Part shown: piece by piece, positions 9,651 through 18,534 of the stretch
How positions within the stretch are numbered: position 1 is the first letter of the stretch
Layout: the number at the start of each line of letters is the position of its first letter
From: Rhodoferax lacus
GTDB taxonomy: Bacteria > Pseudomonadota > Gammaproteobacteria > Burkholderiales > Burkholderiaceae_C
Assembly: GCF_003415675.1 (NCBI RefSeq)
Contig: NZ_QFZK01000002.1
Span: 477,873-541,872 of the forward strand
Direction: 5' to 3'
Length of the DNA: 64,000 bases
Position numbers and translations under genes: made by a program
Notes under the pieces: generated by a model
What the model saw: only the letters and a program-made list of their open reading frames with translations
Database searches by the model: none
Told to the model about the DNA's origin: nothing

Positions 9651-10997
9651 CTAGAGGACGTAGCTCGCAATAGCCCGTGGCGGCAAGCAAATAGCCCAAC
9701 GCATGCCTCGGATTTTTATATCGAACGGCACCTCGTTTTCACTTCGGTTCATCACCACCACCACCACCGTCTGGTCCGGATTCAGCAAAGCGGTGCACTC
9801 CAGCACCTCCCGGGTGGCCGCACACAAAATGCGCCGCGCACCGGGGCGGACAAAGCGTGAGAAATGCCCGATGTAGGTGTAGGAGACTTGTGGCAACACC
9901 AGATCATTTTCGGTGTCGGCCAACAGCGGGGCGCTGCAGTAGTTGCCAACATGGTTGGGGCCGCCCTGGGTGTCGAGCAACAGGTTCCAGTCAATCCAGC
10001 CCACGGTCCAACGGTTCAGGTCGTTGATCATGGAGCAGGCGTATCGCTCGCCCACTTCCCACTCGCCGGTATGGGGGCCGCCCTCCTGGCAGCCCTCGGT
10101 GAACAGCAGTCTTTTGTCCGGCCAGGCATCGTGCACCAGCTGCACATGCTCAAAGTGGTCTTCCACATACCAGTGAAAGCCCGTGCCCCACACGTAGCGC
10201 GCGGCTTGCGGATCGGACAACACCACGCTGGCACGCTCTACCATCTCGTCCCGGTTGTGGTCCCACACGATGATGCGCACGTGTTGCAGACCTGCCTGCT
10301 CCAGCGCAGGGCCCAGATGGTCGCGTACAAAGTCGCGTTCTTCCTCGGCGCTGTAGACGCAAGAGTCCCAACGCTGCACGGCCATGGGCTCGTTCTGCAC
10401 CGATACGCCCCACACGGGCACACCTTCTTCGGCATAGGCCTGTATGAATTTGACGTAGCACTGTGCCCAGGCCGCGCGGTACTGCGGCAGCAGCTTGCCG
10501 CCATGGTTCATCTGCCCATTGCTCTTCATCCACGCAGGCGGGCTCCATGGAGACACCAGCAATTTGAGTGGTGTACCCGCCACCTGCTGCGCGGCCTTGA
10601 TGAAGGGCAGCAGGGCCTGCCGGTCCCGTTCAATCGTGAAGTGTTCCAGCGGGACGTCATCGTGCACTTCGGCGTGGGCATAGTTTCCCAATGCAAAGTC
10701 ACAGCTGTTCATGTGCACACGACACAGGGTGTAGCCATGCCCGGCCTTCGGGTCGAAGTAGGCCCGCAGCACCTGAGCGCGCTGCACGTCACCCAGCTTG
10801 AGCCAGGTCACGGCAGCCGCTTCGGTGAACGCACCGCCAAAGCCCTCGATCTCCTGAAAGGCTTTGTCAGGGTTGACCCACACCACTGGCCCTGTGCCAT
10901 CGGTTGAATCGGTTGACACGATCGGAAACTGTTCTTCCAGCGAAGTGCCACGGTGCTTGGCTGACAAGTAGCTGCGCAGGTAGGTAGGTGATGTCAC
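9651..10997 (-). CDS. GH30 beta-glucanase or beta-glucosidase, cytoplasmic
   Basis: About 448 residues of glycoside hydrolase family 30. FGGAFTEAA opens the fold, the acid/base is E203 in VQNEPMA and the nucleophile E301 in LFTEGCQ. GH30 members cut beta-1,6 or beta-1,3 glucosides, so here it may remove the beta-1,6 side branches of laminarin. The start is set at GTG 10997 because AGGAAA lies 7 bases before it; the frame is open to a TTG at 11072 without a good site. No signal peptide is seen. The gene faces the importer operon (8-base gap between stops) and shares the operator at 11097 with the divergent lipoprotein gene. Confidence 0.88.
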   Translation of the reverse strand: MTSPTYLRSYLSAKHRGTSLEEQFPIVSTDSTDGTGPVVWVNPDKAFQEIEGFGGAFTEAAAVTWLKLGDVQRAQVLRAYFDPKAGHGYTLCRVHMNSCDFALGNYAHAEVHDDVPLEHFTIERDRQALLPFIKAAQQVAGTPLKLLVSPWSPPAWMKSNGQMNHGGKLLPQYRAAWAQCYVKFIQAYAEEGVPVWGVSVQNEPMAVQRWDSCVYSAEEERDFVRDHLGPALEQAGLQHVRIIVWDHNRDEMVERASVVLSDPQAARYVWGTGFHWYVEDHFEHVQLVHDAWPDKRLLFTEGCQEGGPHTGEWEVGERYACSMINDLNRWTVGWIDWNLLLDTQGGPNHVGNYCSAPLLADTENDLVLPQVSYTYIGHFSRFVRPGARRILCAATREVLECTALLNPDQTVVVVVMNRSENEVPFDIKIRGMRWAICLPPRAIASYVL

Positions 10998-11092
10998 GTG
11001 CAATTTCCTGATTGGTGTGCGGGCGGTGGGTAAAGCCGATCCGGCTAAGGGAAACACCCTATTCGAATGCAAAGAGAAACCCTTAAGATCGT

Positions 11093-11114
11093 TTTATGAA
11101 AGCGCTTTCATAAA
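11093..11114. promoter_or_regulatory. LacI-type operator between GH30 and the binding lipoprotein
   Basis: The 14-bp palindrome TGAAAGCGCTTTCA at 11097-11110 is extended by flanking bases to a perfect 22-bp inverted repeat (11093-11114). It lies between two divergent genes, 99 bases from the GH30 GTG and 71 bases before the lipoprotein ATG, so it can control both directions. The surrounding sequence is AT-rich, but no clear -35/-10 pair is assigned. Inference: same repressor as the sites at 1134, 18441 and 18566. Confidence 0.75.
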
Positions 11115-11181
11115 TTATGTGGGCAATTTCATCAAGATGCAACAGAGACATATTTCTCACCACGACCACGAAAGCAGCAAC

Positions 11182-13425
11182 ATGAAATTTTCACAACACA
11201 GAATTCCCCTGACAGCGCTCAGCCTGGCCACAGCCGCATTGATTTCAGCATGCGGCGGTGGCGGCTCTGGCACTACGGCAACCACCTTGTCCGGTGCCGT
11301 TATTGATGGTTATGTAAAGGGAGCCACAGTGTGTCTGGACGTGAACTCCAACCGCGCCTGTGACACTGGGGAACCCTCGGCCACTACCGATGTCAAAGGC
11401 GCATACAGCATCACCGTTCCCGCAGGTACAAGCACCAGTGGCTTGCATCTGATAGCAGTGGTACCGGTGGGGGCGTTCGACAGTGATGCACCATCCACTC
11501 CGATCGCCAATGCCTACAAGATGATGGCGCCGGTAGATATGCCAACAGTTATTTCGCCTCTGACGACGGCAGTCTCGGCAGAGATGATCGTCAATGGCAA
11601 GTCCACTGCGAATGCGCGTATTGATGTACGGTCCGCTCTGGCGCTGCCCGTCGGCTATGACTTTGCGAAAGACCACGTCGCGACAGCAACGCGGGACATT
11701 CCCGCGGGCAACGTAGCGAAGGTGATGGCCGCCATCCTGGCCGTCAAGGTCGGAACGGGCACGCCTGATGCGACATCGCTGGGCCTTGCCTTGGCGCAAA
11801 TCAAGACAGGAACGACTGCCGCTGATGCTTACGCGAGCAGCGATGTGAGTGGTGTGGTGAGTGGTATCTTGGGAACGCCAACGCCAACGCCAACGCCAAC
11901 GCCAACGCCAACGCCAACGCCAACGCCAAGCTCTGGCACGGTGATCGCGGACTTCGACACCGTCCTCGCGACCAATGTGGCGGACACCAATGGCGGCACC
12001 GGCAGTGTCTCCGCAACCCCGCCTGCGGGTGGTGGCGCGGGCTCGGCCTATGCACTGCTGCGTTCGGGGGGACAGTCTTACGCACTAGGGCTTCTGCAAA
12101 CCACGGCGGTGCCTTTCACGGCTACTCGCAAAACCATTTCGGCACGTGTCTACTCTCCCACCGCCGGCATTCCGATGGTGCTCAAGCTCGAGAACAGGGC
12201 CTCTGCTGGCGCCATCTCTACTGGCGACACACAGGCCAACGAAGCCGTCGTCGTCGGCTGGCAGACCCTGACTTGGACCCTCAACGCCGATCTCACCAAG
12301 ACATACGACTTGATCGTGCTGCTACCCAACCTGAATACGGTCGATGTTGCCCCAGGCAAGACCTATTACTTCGACGACATCACGTTAAATGCCGCCGCTT
12401 CGCCAACACCCACACCGACACCGACGCCGACACCAACGCCGACCAACTTGGTAGCCAATGGTGATTTCACCAGTGCCGCGGCTGATGCAAACTGGTACGG
12501 CAACGCCAAAAATGTCCAAACGACTAGTGGTAACAGCTATAACGAGGCCAATGTAGCTACAGCAGGCAATGCTTATGATGTGAATCTTTCGTACAAAGTT
12601 AGTATTCCCACTTCAGGGGTCAGCTACAAACTGCGGTTTAAAGTTTCGTCAAACCGTGCTAGAACAATGCTTGCTGGTATTGGCCAGCAGGGCGCTCCCT
12701 ACGGCGCTGTTGTTCAGACTGTCAACCTCACTACGACCCAACAGACTATTGAGCTGAGTCTGACATCCAACTTTGCTGACACTAACAGCCGCGTGATTTT
12801 CGATATGGGCGCTGATACAGGGCAGGTAGTGATTGATGATGTAGAGTTGGTACTGAATACAACACCCGCACCTACCCCCACTCCCGCCCCTTCCGGTGGA
12901 CCCACCGCTGCAGCGTCGGTGCCGACTGCATTGGCTGGCAATGTGAAGTCGATATTTAGTGACACCTATACTAGCGTTACGGTGGATGAGTGGGGACCAG
13001 ACTGGGGCGTCAGTTCGTCACGGATAACCGATGGGGCTATAGCAGGTAACAACTATAAAACTATTGATGTTTCAGCTGGAAAAACGTTTGCAGGCATTTC
13101 ATTCGTTAGCAACAAATTTGATGCAACCACCTATGCAACGTTCAATATGGATTACTGGATCGACACACCCATACTTGCGGGGCAAGTAATTAGCATCAAG
13201 CTATCGAACCACAATGGAACTGGGGAAACCAGTGCCGTTGAAAGCACGGTCACAAGTATCACCGGTGGTAGCTGGCAACGGATCTCGATCCCATTGAATT
13301 CCTTTACGCAAGCGGCAACCAGCCTGAGCAGAAACAACATTGCGCAAGTTATTCTCACTGCCTCAAGGGCTGACGGTGCGCAGCCCGTTAAGATTTATAT
13401 GGATAACTTGTATTTCGGTAAATAA
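11182..13425 (+). CDS. Non-catalytic surface lipoprotein with three carbohydrate-binding-like modules
   Basis: A 747-residue predicted lipoprotein: signal peptide ending in the lipobox LISAC with the lipid-bearing cysteine at residue 24, followed by Gly-rich spacer. Residues about 35-225 look like a carboxypeptidase-regulatory-like domain (VNSNRACDTGEPSATTDVKG) plus an Ala-rich stretch. Then come three beta-sandwich-like modules separated by Thr-Pro linkers: module A (about 253-405, ending YYFDDITL), module B (about 424-555, CBM4/9-like, starting LVANGDF and ending VVIDDVEL) and module C (about 573-747, ending KIYMDNLYF). No glycoside hydrolase motif was found. The role is probably to hold beta-glucan at the cell surface. 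The start at 11182 is chosen for the lipobox distance; the frame is open from 11017. Modules B and C are much poorer in G+C than the first half. Confidence 0.75.
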   Translation: MKFSQHRIPLTALSLATAALISACGGGGSGTTATTLSGAVIDGYVKGATVCLDVNSNRACDTGEPSATTDVKGAYSITVPAGTSTSGLHLIAVVPVGAFDSDAPSTPIANAYKMMAPVDMPTVISPLTTAVSAEMIVNGKSTANARIDVRSALALPVGYDFAKDHVATATRDIPAGNVAKVMAAILAVKVGTGTPDATSLGLALAQIKTGTTAADAYASSDVSGVVSGILGTPTPTPTPTPTPTPTPTPSSGTVIADFDTVLATNVADTNGGTGSVSATPPAGGGAGSAYALLRSGGQSYALGLLQTTAVPFTATRKTISARVYSPTAGIPMVLKLENRASAGAISTGDTQANEAVVVGWQTLTWTLNADLTKTYDLIVLLPNLNTVDVAPGKTYYFDDITLNAAASPTPTPTPTPTPTPTNLVANGDFTSAAADANWYGNAKNVQTTSGNSYNEANVATAGNAYDVNLSYKVSIPTSGVSYKLRFKVSSNRARTMLAGIGQQGAPYGAVVQTVNLTTTQQTIELSLTSNFADTNSRVIFDMGADTGQVVIDDVELVLNTTPAPTPTPAPSGGPTAAASVPTALAGNVKSIFSDTYTSVTVDEWGPDWGVSSSRITDGAIAGNNYKTIDVSAGKTFAGISFVSNKFDATTYATFNMDYWIDTPILAGQVISIKLSNHNGTGETSAVESTVTSITGGSWQRISIPLNSFTQAATSLSRNNIAQVILTASRADGAQPVKIYMDNLYFGK
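11875..11928 (+). repeat. Nine tandem copies of the hexamer acgcca encoding a Thr-Pro linker
   Basis: The six-base unit acgcca is repeated nine times without error and encodes nine Thr-Pro pairs between the first part of the lipoprotein and its module A. Since the unit is a multiple of three, slippage would change linker length without shifting frame. A second, less regular Thr-Pro linker lies at 12403-12444. Confidence 0.95.
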
Positions 13426-13451
13426 GCGGCAACCAATCAATGGGCTGAAAG

Positions 13452-13483
13452 GACGCCGACTGTAATACTCAGTCGGCGTCTTT
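13452..13483 (+). terminator. Rho-independent terminator after the binding lipoprotein gene
   Basis: A perfect 10-bp stem (gacgccgact / agtcggcgtc) with a 9-base loop, followed by TTT and a T-rich run. It starts 27 bases after the lipoprotein stop and separates it from the next GH16 gene. Confidence 0.85.
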
Positions 13484-13603
13484 GCTTTCTGATGCTGCGT
13501 TTTGGCTATACCTTGATTGCCACATGAACATGGCGGCTATCCATTTATCAGCGGTCATCTTGGACTTCGTCCACCCTTTAAGGCTTTGTTTGTTAAAGGT
13601 ACC

Positions 13604-15265
13604 ATGCCGACCTCACTTCGCAGAAAAATGCCACAGCGCCTACTATTGACTTCTATCATTGCAATCTATTGCATTGCCAGCCTCCTGGGCTGTGGTGGCG
13701 GCGGCGGTGGTGGAGCTTCATTTGCTGCTTCACCGGCATCCGTTGCTTCGTCCACCGGTGTGTTCCTGGACAGTACGGTTCAAGGCCTGCGCTACGACAC
13801 CGCTACGCAGCATGGAGAAACCGATGCGAATGGCCAGTTCAAGTATCTGGCCGGAGAGTCGGTCACGTTTTCAGTTGGTAACTTGGTGCTGGCCAGCACG
13901 CCTGGCAAGAGCCTCATCACACCATTGGACATCGCAGGCACCACCAACGTGGCTGATCAACGCGTGACTAACATGTTGGTATTGCTGCAGAGCCTGGACG
14001 CCGATGGCAATACCAGCAATGGCATCGCCATCCCAGCTGCGGCATCTGCCGCCGCACCGACTGGAATCGACTTCGATGTGTCGCCCACTGCATTCAGATC
14101 GATGGCAGCCATCACTACCTTCCTTGCCAATGCGGTGGGAGCAAGCCGGCAAATAGTGTCGGCTGCAGACGCAGACCTCCACTTTCAGAATAGTTTGAAT
14201 ACGGGCCTGGGTGGCACCAAGATCAACATCGCACCTTTTGCCATTGCAGGAACAACGCAAAGCGTTGCACAAGGCAGCGCCGCGCAACTGGATGGCAGGG
14301 CAAGCGGAGATGCCAATGGCGATACCCTTTCGTACCAATGGTCTGTAGTCAGCAGGCCTGCAGGCAGCGTGGCGGTGCTCACCGGGGCCACCACGGCCAC
14401 GCCCAGCCTGGTGGCGGATGCTCCGGGCGACTACCTGCTGGGCTTGATGGTCAGCGATGGTGTACTGTCCAGCCCGATATCGGTCGTGAAGGTCAGCGCC
14501 ACGGCACCCAACAGCGTGCCCAGCGGCTATGCCCTGGTGTGGTCGGATGAATTCAACACCAGTGGAATCCAGTTGCCTGACCCCAGCAAATGGAGCTATG
14601 ACATCGCACAAAACAAAGTGGGCTGGTTCAATGGTGAACTGCAGTATTACGCCAATGGCCGACTACAAAACTCCGCTGTGCAAAACGGCAGCCTCACCAT
14701 AACGGCACGCAGGGAAAGTCTGGCCGCTTCGGTAAGCGACTGGGGAGGGCAGAACTACACTTCTGCGCGGCTGTTTACCAAGGGCAAGTCCAGCTGGACC
14801 TACGGCTTTTTTGAGATACGCGCCAAGCTGCCTTGCGGTGCGGGCACCTGGCCTGCCATCTGGACCCTGGGCTCAACAGTAGACGTGTGGCCCGACCAGG
14901 GCGAGATCGACATCATGGAGCAGACCGGATGGGACAAGGGCACTGTGTTGGGCACCATCCACACGCTGGCGGGCTCTGGCGGCAATGGCAGCACCGGATC
15001 GACCGCCTTGGCAACGGCCTGCAACGCTTTCCACAATTTCCAGATCAAGTGGACTCCGACAGCCATCGACTTCTATGTGGATGGCGTCTCTTACAGGCCC
15101 ACCTACAACAAACCCGTCAATGCATCTGGATGGCCGTTCGACAAGCCCCAGTATCTGTTGTTGAACGTGGCCGTGGGCGGTGTGCTGGGTGGCACGGTCA
15201 ATGACGCGACCCTGTCCAATACGGGCTTGGAGGTGGATTACGTGCGGGTGTACCAAATACGCTGA
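13604..15265 (+). CDS. GH16 beta-glucanase lipoprotein
   Basis: A 553-residue exported laminarinase-like enzyme. The signal peptide ends in a lipobox ASLLGC (cysteine 30 from this start, 22 if the ATG at 13628 is used), followed by a glycine run. Residues about 45-205 are a domain seen in exported proteins of this group (DSTVQGLRYDTATQHGETDANG), then a PKD/Ig-like domain (about 215-305, DGRASGDANGDTLSYQW), then the GH16 catalytic domain with GEIDIME (nucleophile E434, D436, acid/base E439). The ATG at 13604 has AAAGG just upstream. There is no copy of the operator in front of it, so its control may differ from its neighbours. Likely acts at the outer membrane on long glucans. Confidence 0.9.
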   Translation: MPTSLRRKMPQRLLLTSIIAIYCIASLLGCGGGGGGGASFAASPASVASSTGVFLDSTVQGLRYDTATQHGETDANGQFKYLAGESVTFSVGNLVLASTPGKSLITPLDIAGTTNVADQRVTNMLVLLQSLDADGNTSNGIAIPAAASAAAPTGIDFDVSPTAFRSMAAITTFLANAVGASRQIVSAADADLHFQNSLNTGLGGTKINIAPFAIAGTTQSVAQGSAAQLDGRASGDANGDTLSYQWSVVSRPAGSVAVLTGATTATPSLVADAPGDYLLGLMVSDGVLSSPISVVKVSATAPNSVPSGYALVWSDEFNTSGIQLPDPSKWSYDIAQNKVGWFNGELQYYANGRLQNSAVQNGSLTITARRESLAASVSDWGGQNYTSARLFTKGKSSWTYGFFEIRAKLPCGAGTWPAIWTLGSTVDVWPDQGEIDIMEQTGWDKGTVLGTIHTLAGSGGNGSTGSTALATACNAFHNFQIKWTPTAIDFYVDGVSYRPTYNKPVNASGWPFDKPQYLLLNVAVGGVLGGTVNDATLSNTGLEVDYVRVYQIR

Positions 15266-15274
15266 ACCTGGCGG

Positions 15275-16123
15275 TTAGCCATACTTGCGCTGGCGCATCC
15301 ATTTGGTGGCAATCCATTTTTCACCCGACAGAACCGGTGCGCCGCCGTGCAGTGTGCTTGGATCGATTTGTCCGGAGGCGTTGCAGTACTCAAAATAGAT
15401 GGCGGATCCCCTCTTGGGAACGACTGTGAGATGGATGGATGGAAAGATGGTTTCACCACCCCGTTCTACGTCATTCAGGTAAAGGATCAAGGTGCTCACC
15501 CGTTGACCACCCTTTGCGAGATGAACACCGCTGCCCACTTGTTCTGGAGGAAAGTAGTCGAAGTGCGGCTTGTATTCGCCGCCAACTTGGTAGTTCAGTA
15601 TTTGCAGACCTTCGCCATTCTCCACGGGCCAGTGCATCAGCTCCGCTATGCGCGTGTCCAGACTGGCGATAAATGCATTCTCGTTCACTGCAAAATGGGT
15701 TCCGGAACTGCCGCGGTCTGCAATCACTTTATGCGTACCGTTGGTGGGGTCCACAATCGTGGAGCGCTGCAGCTTCATACGCGCCAGGTCGATGAGCTGG
15801 TCGCACTCATCGAATGACAGCACGTTGTCGAGTAGCGCGACAACGGGTTGGCCCATTCTCATTGAAACCCTGACGTCGCGGTCGCTGGTTTGGATGACGC
15901 TGCCAACCTGGGGCATGCGCGGGGAGGAGTAGGTGTAGGCCTGCGTGACGGGTCCAGACGCAATACTTGCTTCGGTGCCCGACATGGCCTGCAATACCGC
16001 CATGCCCGCCGCGACGGGGTCGATGCCGGCTTCTGCCATGGATGCAATGAGCTGGGTCTCATTGCATCCGCGGGCCAGGTTGTCACGAACCCATGTCTGC
16101 CACTCTGCGCTCAGGGTTGTCAT
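15275..16123 (-). CDS. Prolyl 4-hydroxylase-like 2-oxoglutarate/Fe(II) dioxygenase
   Basis: A 282-residue soluble dioxygenase. The catalytic core is complete: H187 and D189 in KPHFDYF, distal H259 in TLHGGAPV, and 2-oxoglutarate-binding K269 in SGEKWIATKW. Residues 1-85 form an extra helical N-terminal region. No signal peptide. It lies 14 bases downstream of the GH81 gene on the same strand, so it is probably co-transcribed from the operator-controlled promoter near 18441. Bacterial members hydroxylate prolines in proteins such as elongation factor Tu; the substrate here is unknown. The Thr-Pro linkers of the nearby lipoprotein are one possible target, which is speculation. Confidence 0.88.
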   Translation of the reverse strand: MTTLSAEWQTWVRDNLARGCNETQLIASMAEAGIDPVAAGMAVLQAMSGTEASIASGPVTQAYTYSSPRMPQVGSVIQTSDRDVRVSMRMGQPVVALLDNVLSFDECDQLIDLARMKLQRSTIVDPTNGTHKVIADRGSSGTHFAVNENAFIASLDTRIAELMHWPVENGEGLQILNYQVGGEYKPHFDYFPPEQVGSGVHLAKGGQRVSTLILYLNDVERGGETIFPSIHLTVVPKRGSAIYFEYCNASGQIDPSTLHGGAPVLSGEKWIATKWMRQRKYG

Positions 16124-16137
16124 GTTTTCGCGCAGAT

Positions 16138-18399
16138 TTACATCCGCCCCAACGTGCCCGCCGCCACCGTCAACGTCTTGCCATCGCTGTACTTCACCGT
16201 GATGGGCGTCTTACCCGCGTTGTAGGCCAGGTAGGTGCGCTGGCCATTGGCTTGCTTGAACACGGCGAACAGCGTGGTGTTGGCCGTCACGCTGAAGTCG
16301 GGCGTGCCCATTTCCTTGAGGCTTTGCAACCAGTGCAGGGCGTGCGTGCGGGTGTCGCCCAGCTCAAACGAGCCCCAGCGGTTCCATGAGGCCAGGCCTG
16401 CATCCGGGTCGGCCAGGCCCAGGTACTTGGCAAAGATGTCCTGCCAGATATCGACTGGCTTGCCGTACAGGCCGCGGGCGTTCCAGATGGCGGTCTCCGG
16501 GCCCAGTGAGGCCACGCTCTTCTTCACAAACGCAGGGTCTTGGCCCAGGTAGGTAGAGACGGTGGTGATGGGCAGCAGGTTGATGCCCTTGATCTGGCGC
16601 GGGTCGTCAATCCACCAGGTGTTGTGGGCGTACATGCCGCCAAACAGCATGCTGACCTCTACATTCTTGTACTCCGGGGCAAAGACCTTCCCGTGGATGT
16701 CAAACCAGTAGTGGTTGATGGCGTTGATTTCAGTGGTGTACATGTACAGGCCCAGGTCGCGCAGCGCCCGGTTGCCCTTGATCTCGCCCCACAGAATCAG
16801 CCCGGCCCAGGCGTTGACGGCCTCGGAAGAAGATTCCTGGTTGTTGCCCAACTCGCCCATGCCAATGCCGGAGGCCCAGGAGTGGCCTTCATAGGGGTCA
16901 AAGTTGCGCAGGAAGGGGAACTTGGCGTTGCTGCGGTCGGTGCTGGCAATGTCGGCAACCAGCAGGTCCACCATGGGACCCCATTGCGCGTCCGAAGCCC
17001 ATTTGGGGTCGCGCAGGGCAATGTCGGCCGCAGCGCGTATCCAGTAGCCGTAGGTGAAGTGGTGGTCATTGAGCTGCTCCACTGTGAAGAACTCTTCCGG
17101 GTAGCTGGCCACCGTGCCCTGCTGGGTGTCGTAATGGAAGTAGCCGCCGCCTTCGCCGGTGAACCACGATTCCGCGCGCTTCTTCACCAGGTCCAGCAAC
17201 TTGTCACGGCCTTCCAGGTCGCCTTGCTGTTCGACCACATCCATGAGTTTCAGGATGCGCTGCAAGCCCTTGCCCTGCCAGTAGGGGCCTTTGCCCTCTT
17301 CCAGCATCATGCGCCGGGCATTGCGTTGGTCCAGTTTCATGAGCTCGGCCAACTCGGTCTTGCGGCCAGCGTCGGCCACACCGGGCCAGAACGGCACGAA
17401 GCCGGTGTAACGGGCCGTGGTTTTGAAGCTGTCGGCCTCCAGCAAGCGGATCTTGCCGCGCACCGTGTCATAGGCCGGTCCCAGGCGCGGCTCTACTGTC
17501 GCATTGTTAAACCACTGATGGGGGTACAGGCCCAGCAGCGCGCCGGTGACCGGGCCTTCCATGGTTTGGGTGGTGGCGGTGAAGGTGGTTTCTATCTGGC
17601 TGGAGGCTTCATCAAACTTCCAGTCCACCCGTGTGTCTTGCACAAAGGAATAGGCGTGCTTGGCCAGCAGGGCCAGGGTCTCGGGCTTGTCGTCCGGCAA
17701 TGCGGCCACCGACAAATAGCCCTTGCCCGGGGGCAGGTGCAGCAGCCATTGGTCGGCTCCGCTGGGCTTCCAGTCACCGCCCGTAGGGCCAAACACGGCA
17801 TAGCTGGCCGCCGTGGTTTGAACCAGCAGCATGCGGGCATCGGCGGCGCTGACAGCGGCCTTGGAGCCTGCTGGAATTTTGATCTGCGCATCCCCCCGGC
17901 CAATTTGCACAAAGGCATAGGGCATGCCATGGGCCATGCCTACGGTCATGTTGTCTGCGCCCTGGGCCATGGAAATGTCCGCCGACCAGTCGCCGTGTTT
18001 GGCGAGCTTGGACTGACCCGGCTGAAAGGCTGCGGGCGCAATCAGCAGCGGCAACTGGTGGGGGTAGCGAATCTCCACATCACGGCGCACCGTGGGGCGA
18101 ACTTCCTTGACCGGTAGCGCCACTTCCAGCCCTGCCGCTGTGGGTTTGACGGTCAGAGGCTGCACAAAGAGTGCTTCGGGCTTGGCGCTGTAGACCACGC
18201 TGGAATACCACTGCGCGGATTGTGCCGGTGTGTTGGCCAAGGCGGCTGTGCGCAGGTTGGCTGGCGGCACCGTGCGGTCACCACTCTTGGGGGCAGTGTA
18301 GTAGCTCCCCATTCCCAGCTTCACGGTTTGTGCCTGCACCGTGGCAAAGGCCAGTGAGGCCAGGGTCAGTTGGAGGCAAGAGCGCGTCAGCTTGTTCAT
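16138..18399 (-). CDS. GH81 endo-beta-1,3-glucanase, exported
   Basis: A 753-residue family 81 enzyme that should cut internal beta-1,3 bonds in laminarin, callose or fungal wall glucan. The ATG at 18399 starts a standard signal peptide (MNKLTRSCLQLTLASLAFA, cut after VQA) and follows an AGGAT site; residues encoded further upstream would run through the operator. GH81 landmarks include DPYEGHSWASG and NNQESSSEAVNAW, with the conserved acidic residues E522 and E526. Length fits a single catalytic domain with its N-terminal beta-sandwich and no extra binding module. It is transcribed leftward, followed by the hydroxylase gene, and is divergent from the porin. Confidence 0.92.
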   Translation of the reverse strand: MNKLTRSCLQLTLASLAFATVQAQTVKLGMGSYYTAPKSGDRTVPPANLRTAALANTPAQSAQWYSSVVYSAKPEALFVQPLTVKPTAAGLEVALPVKEVRPTVRRDVEIRYPHQLPLLIAPAAFQPGQSKLAKHGDWSADISMAQGADNMTVGMAHGMPYAFVQIGRGDAQIKIPAGSKAAVSAADARMLLVQTTAASYAVFGPTGGDWKPSGADQWLLHLPPGKGYLSVAALPDDKPETLALLAKHAYSFVQDTRVDWKFDEASSQIETTFTATTQTMEGPVTGALLGLYPHQWFNNATVEPRLGPAYDTVRGKIRLLEADSFKTTARYTGFVPFWPGVADAGRKTELAELMKLDQRNARRMMLEEGKGPYWQGKGLQRILKLMDVVEQQGDLEGRDKLLDLVKKRAESWFTGEGGGYFHYDTQQGTVASYPEEFFTVEQLNDHHFTYGYWIRAAADIALRDPKWASDAQWGPMVDLLVADIASTDRSNAKFPFLRNFDPYEGHSWASGIGMGELGNNQESSSEAVNAWAGLILWGEIKGNRALRDLGLYMYTTEINAINHYWFDIHGKVFAPEYKNVEVSMLFGGMYAHNTWWIDDPRQIKGINLLPITTVSTYLGQDPAFVKKSVASLGPETAIWNARGLYGKPVDIWQDIFAKYLGLADPDAGLASWNRWGSFELGDTRTHALHWLQSLKEMGTPDFSVTANTTLFAVFKQANGQRTYLAYNAGKTPITVKYSDGKTLTVAAGTLGRM

Positions 18400-18440
18400 C
18401 GCCGGATCCTGTTCAGGTTGAAGTGGTTCCGCCATGATAC

Positions 18441-18454
18441 TGAAAGCGCTTTCA
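18441..18454 (-). promoter_or_regulatory. LacI-type operator upstream of GH81
   Basis: Perfect copy of TGAAAGCGCTTTCA, 41 bases before the GH81 start codon. A second unrelated 12-bp palindrome, cgggttaacccg, lies at 18464-18475 on the promoter side; its role is unknown. No clear -35/-10 pair was identified for the leftward promoter. Confidence 0.75.
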
Positions 18455-18534
18455 AAATTGGCACGGGTTAACCCGAATTTTCTCTGCGGGATCACTAATC
18501 AGCAGGGCTAGGGAAAACACGGGGGCGGTTTTGA

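Noticed and set aside
11875..11928. Short regular repeat considered as a CRISPR array
   Set aside because: The unit is six bases without spacers and lies in a coding frame as a Thr-Pro linker.
13426..13603. Search for a fifth operator in front of the GH16 lipoprotein
   Set aside because: No TGAAAGCG-like half-site is present; only the terminator of the preceding gene was found.
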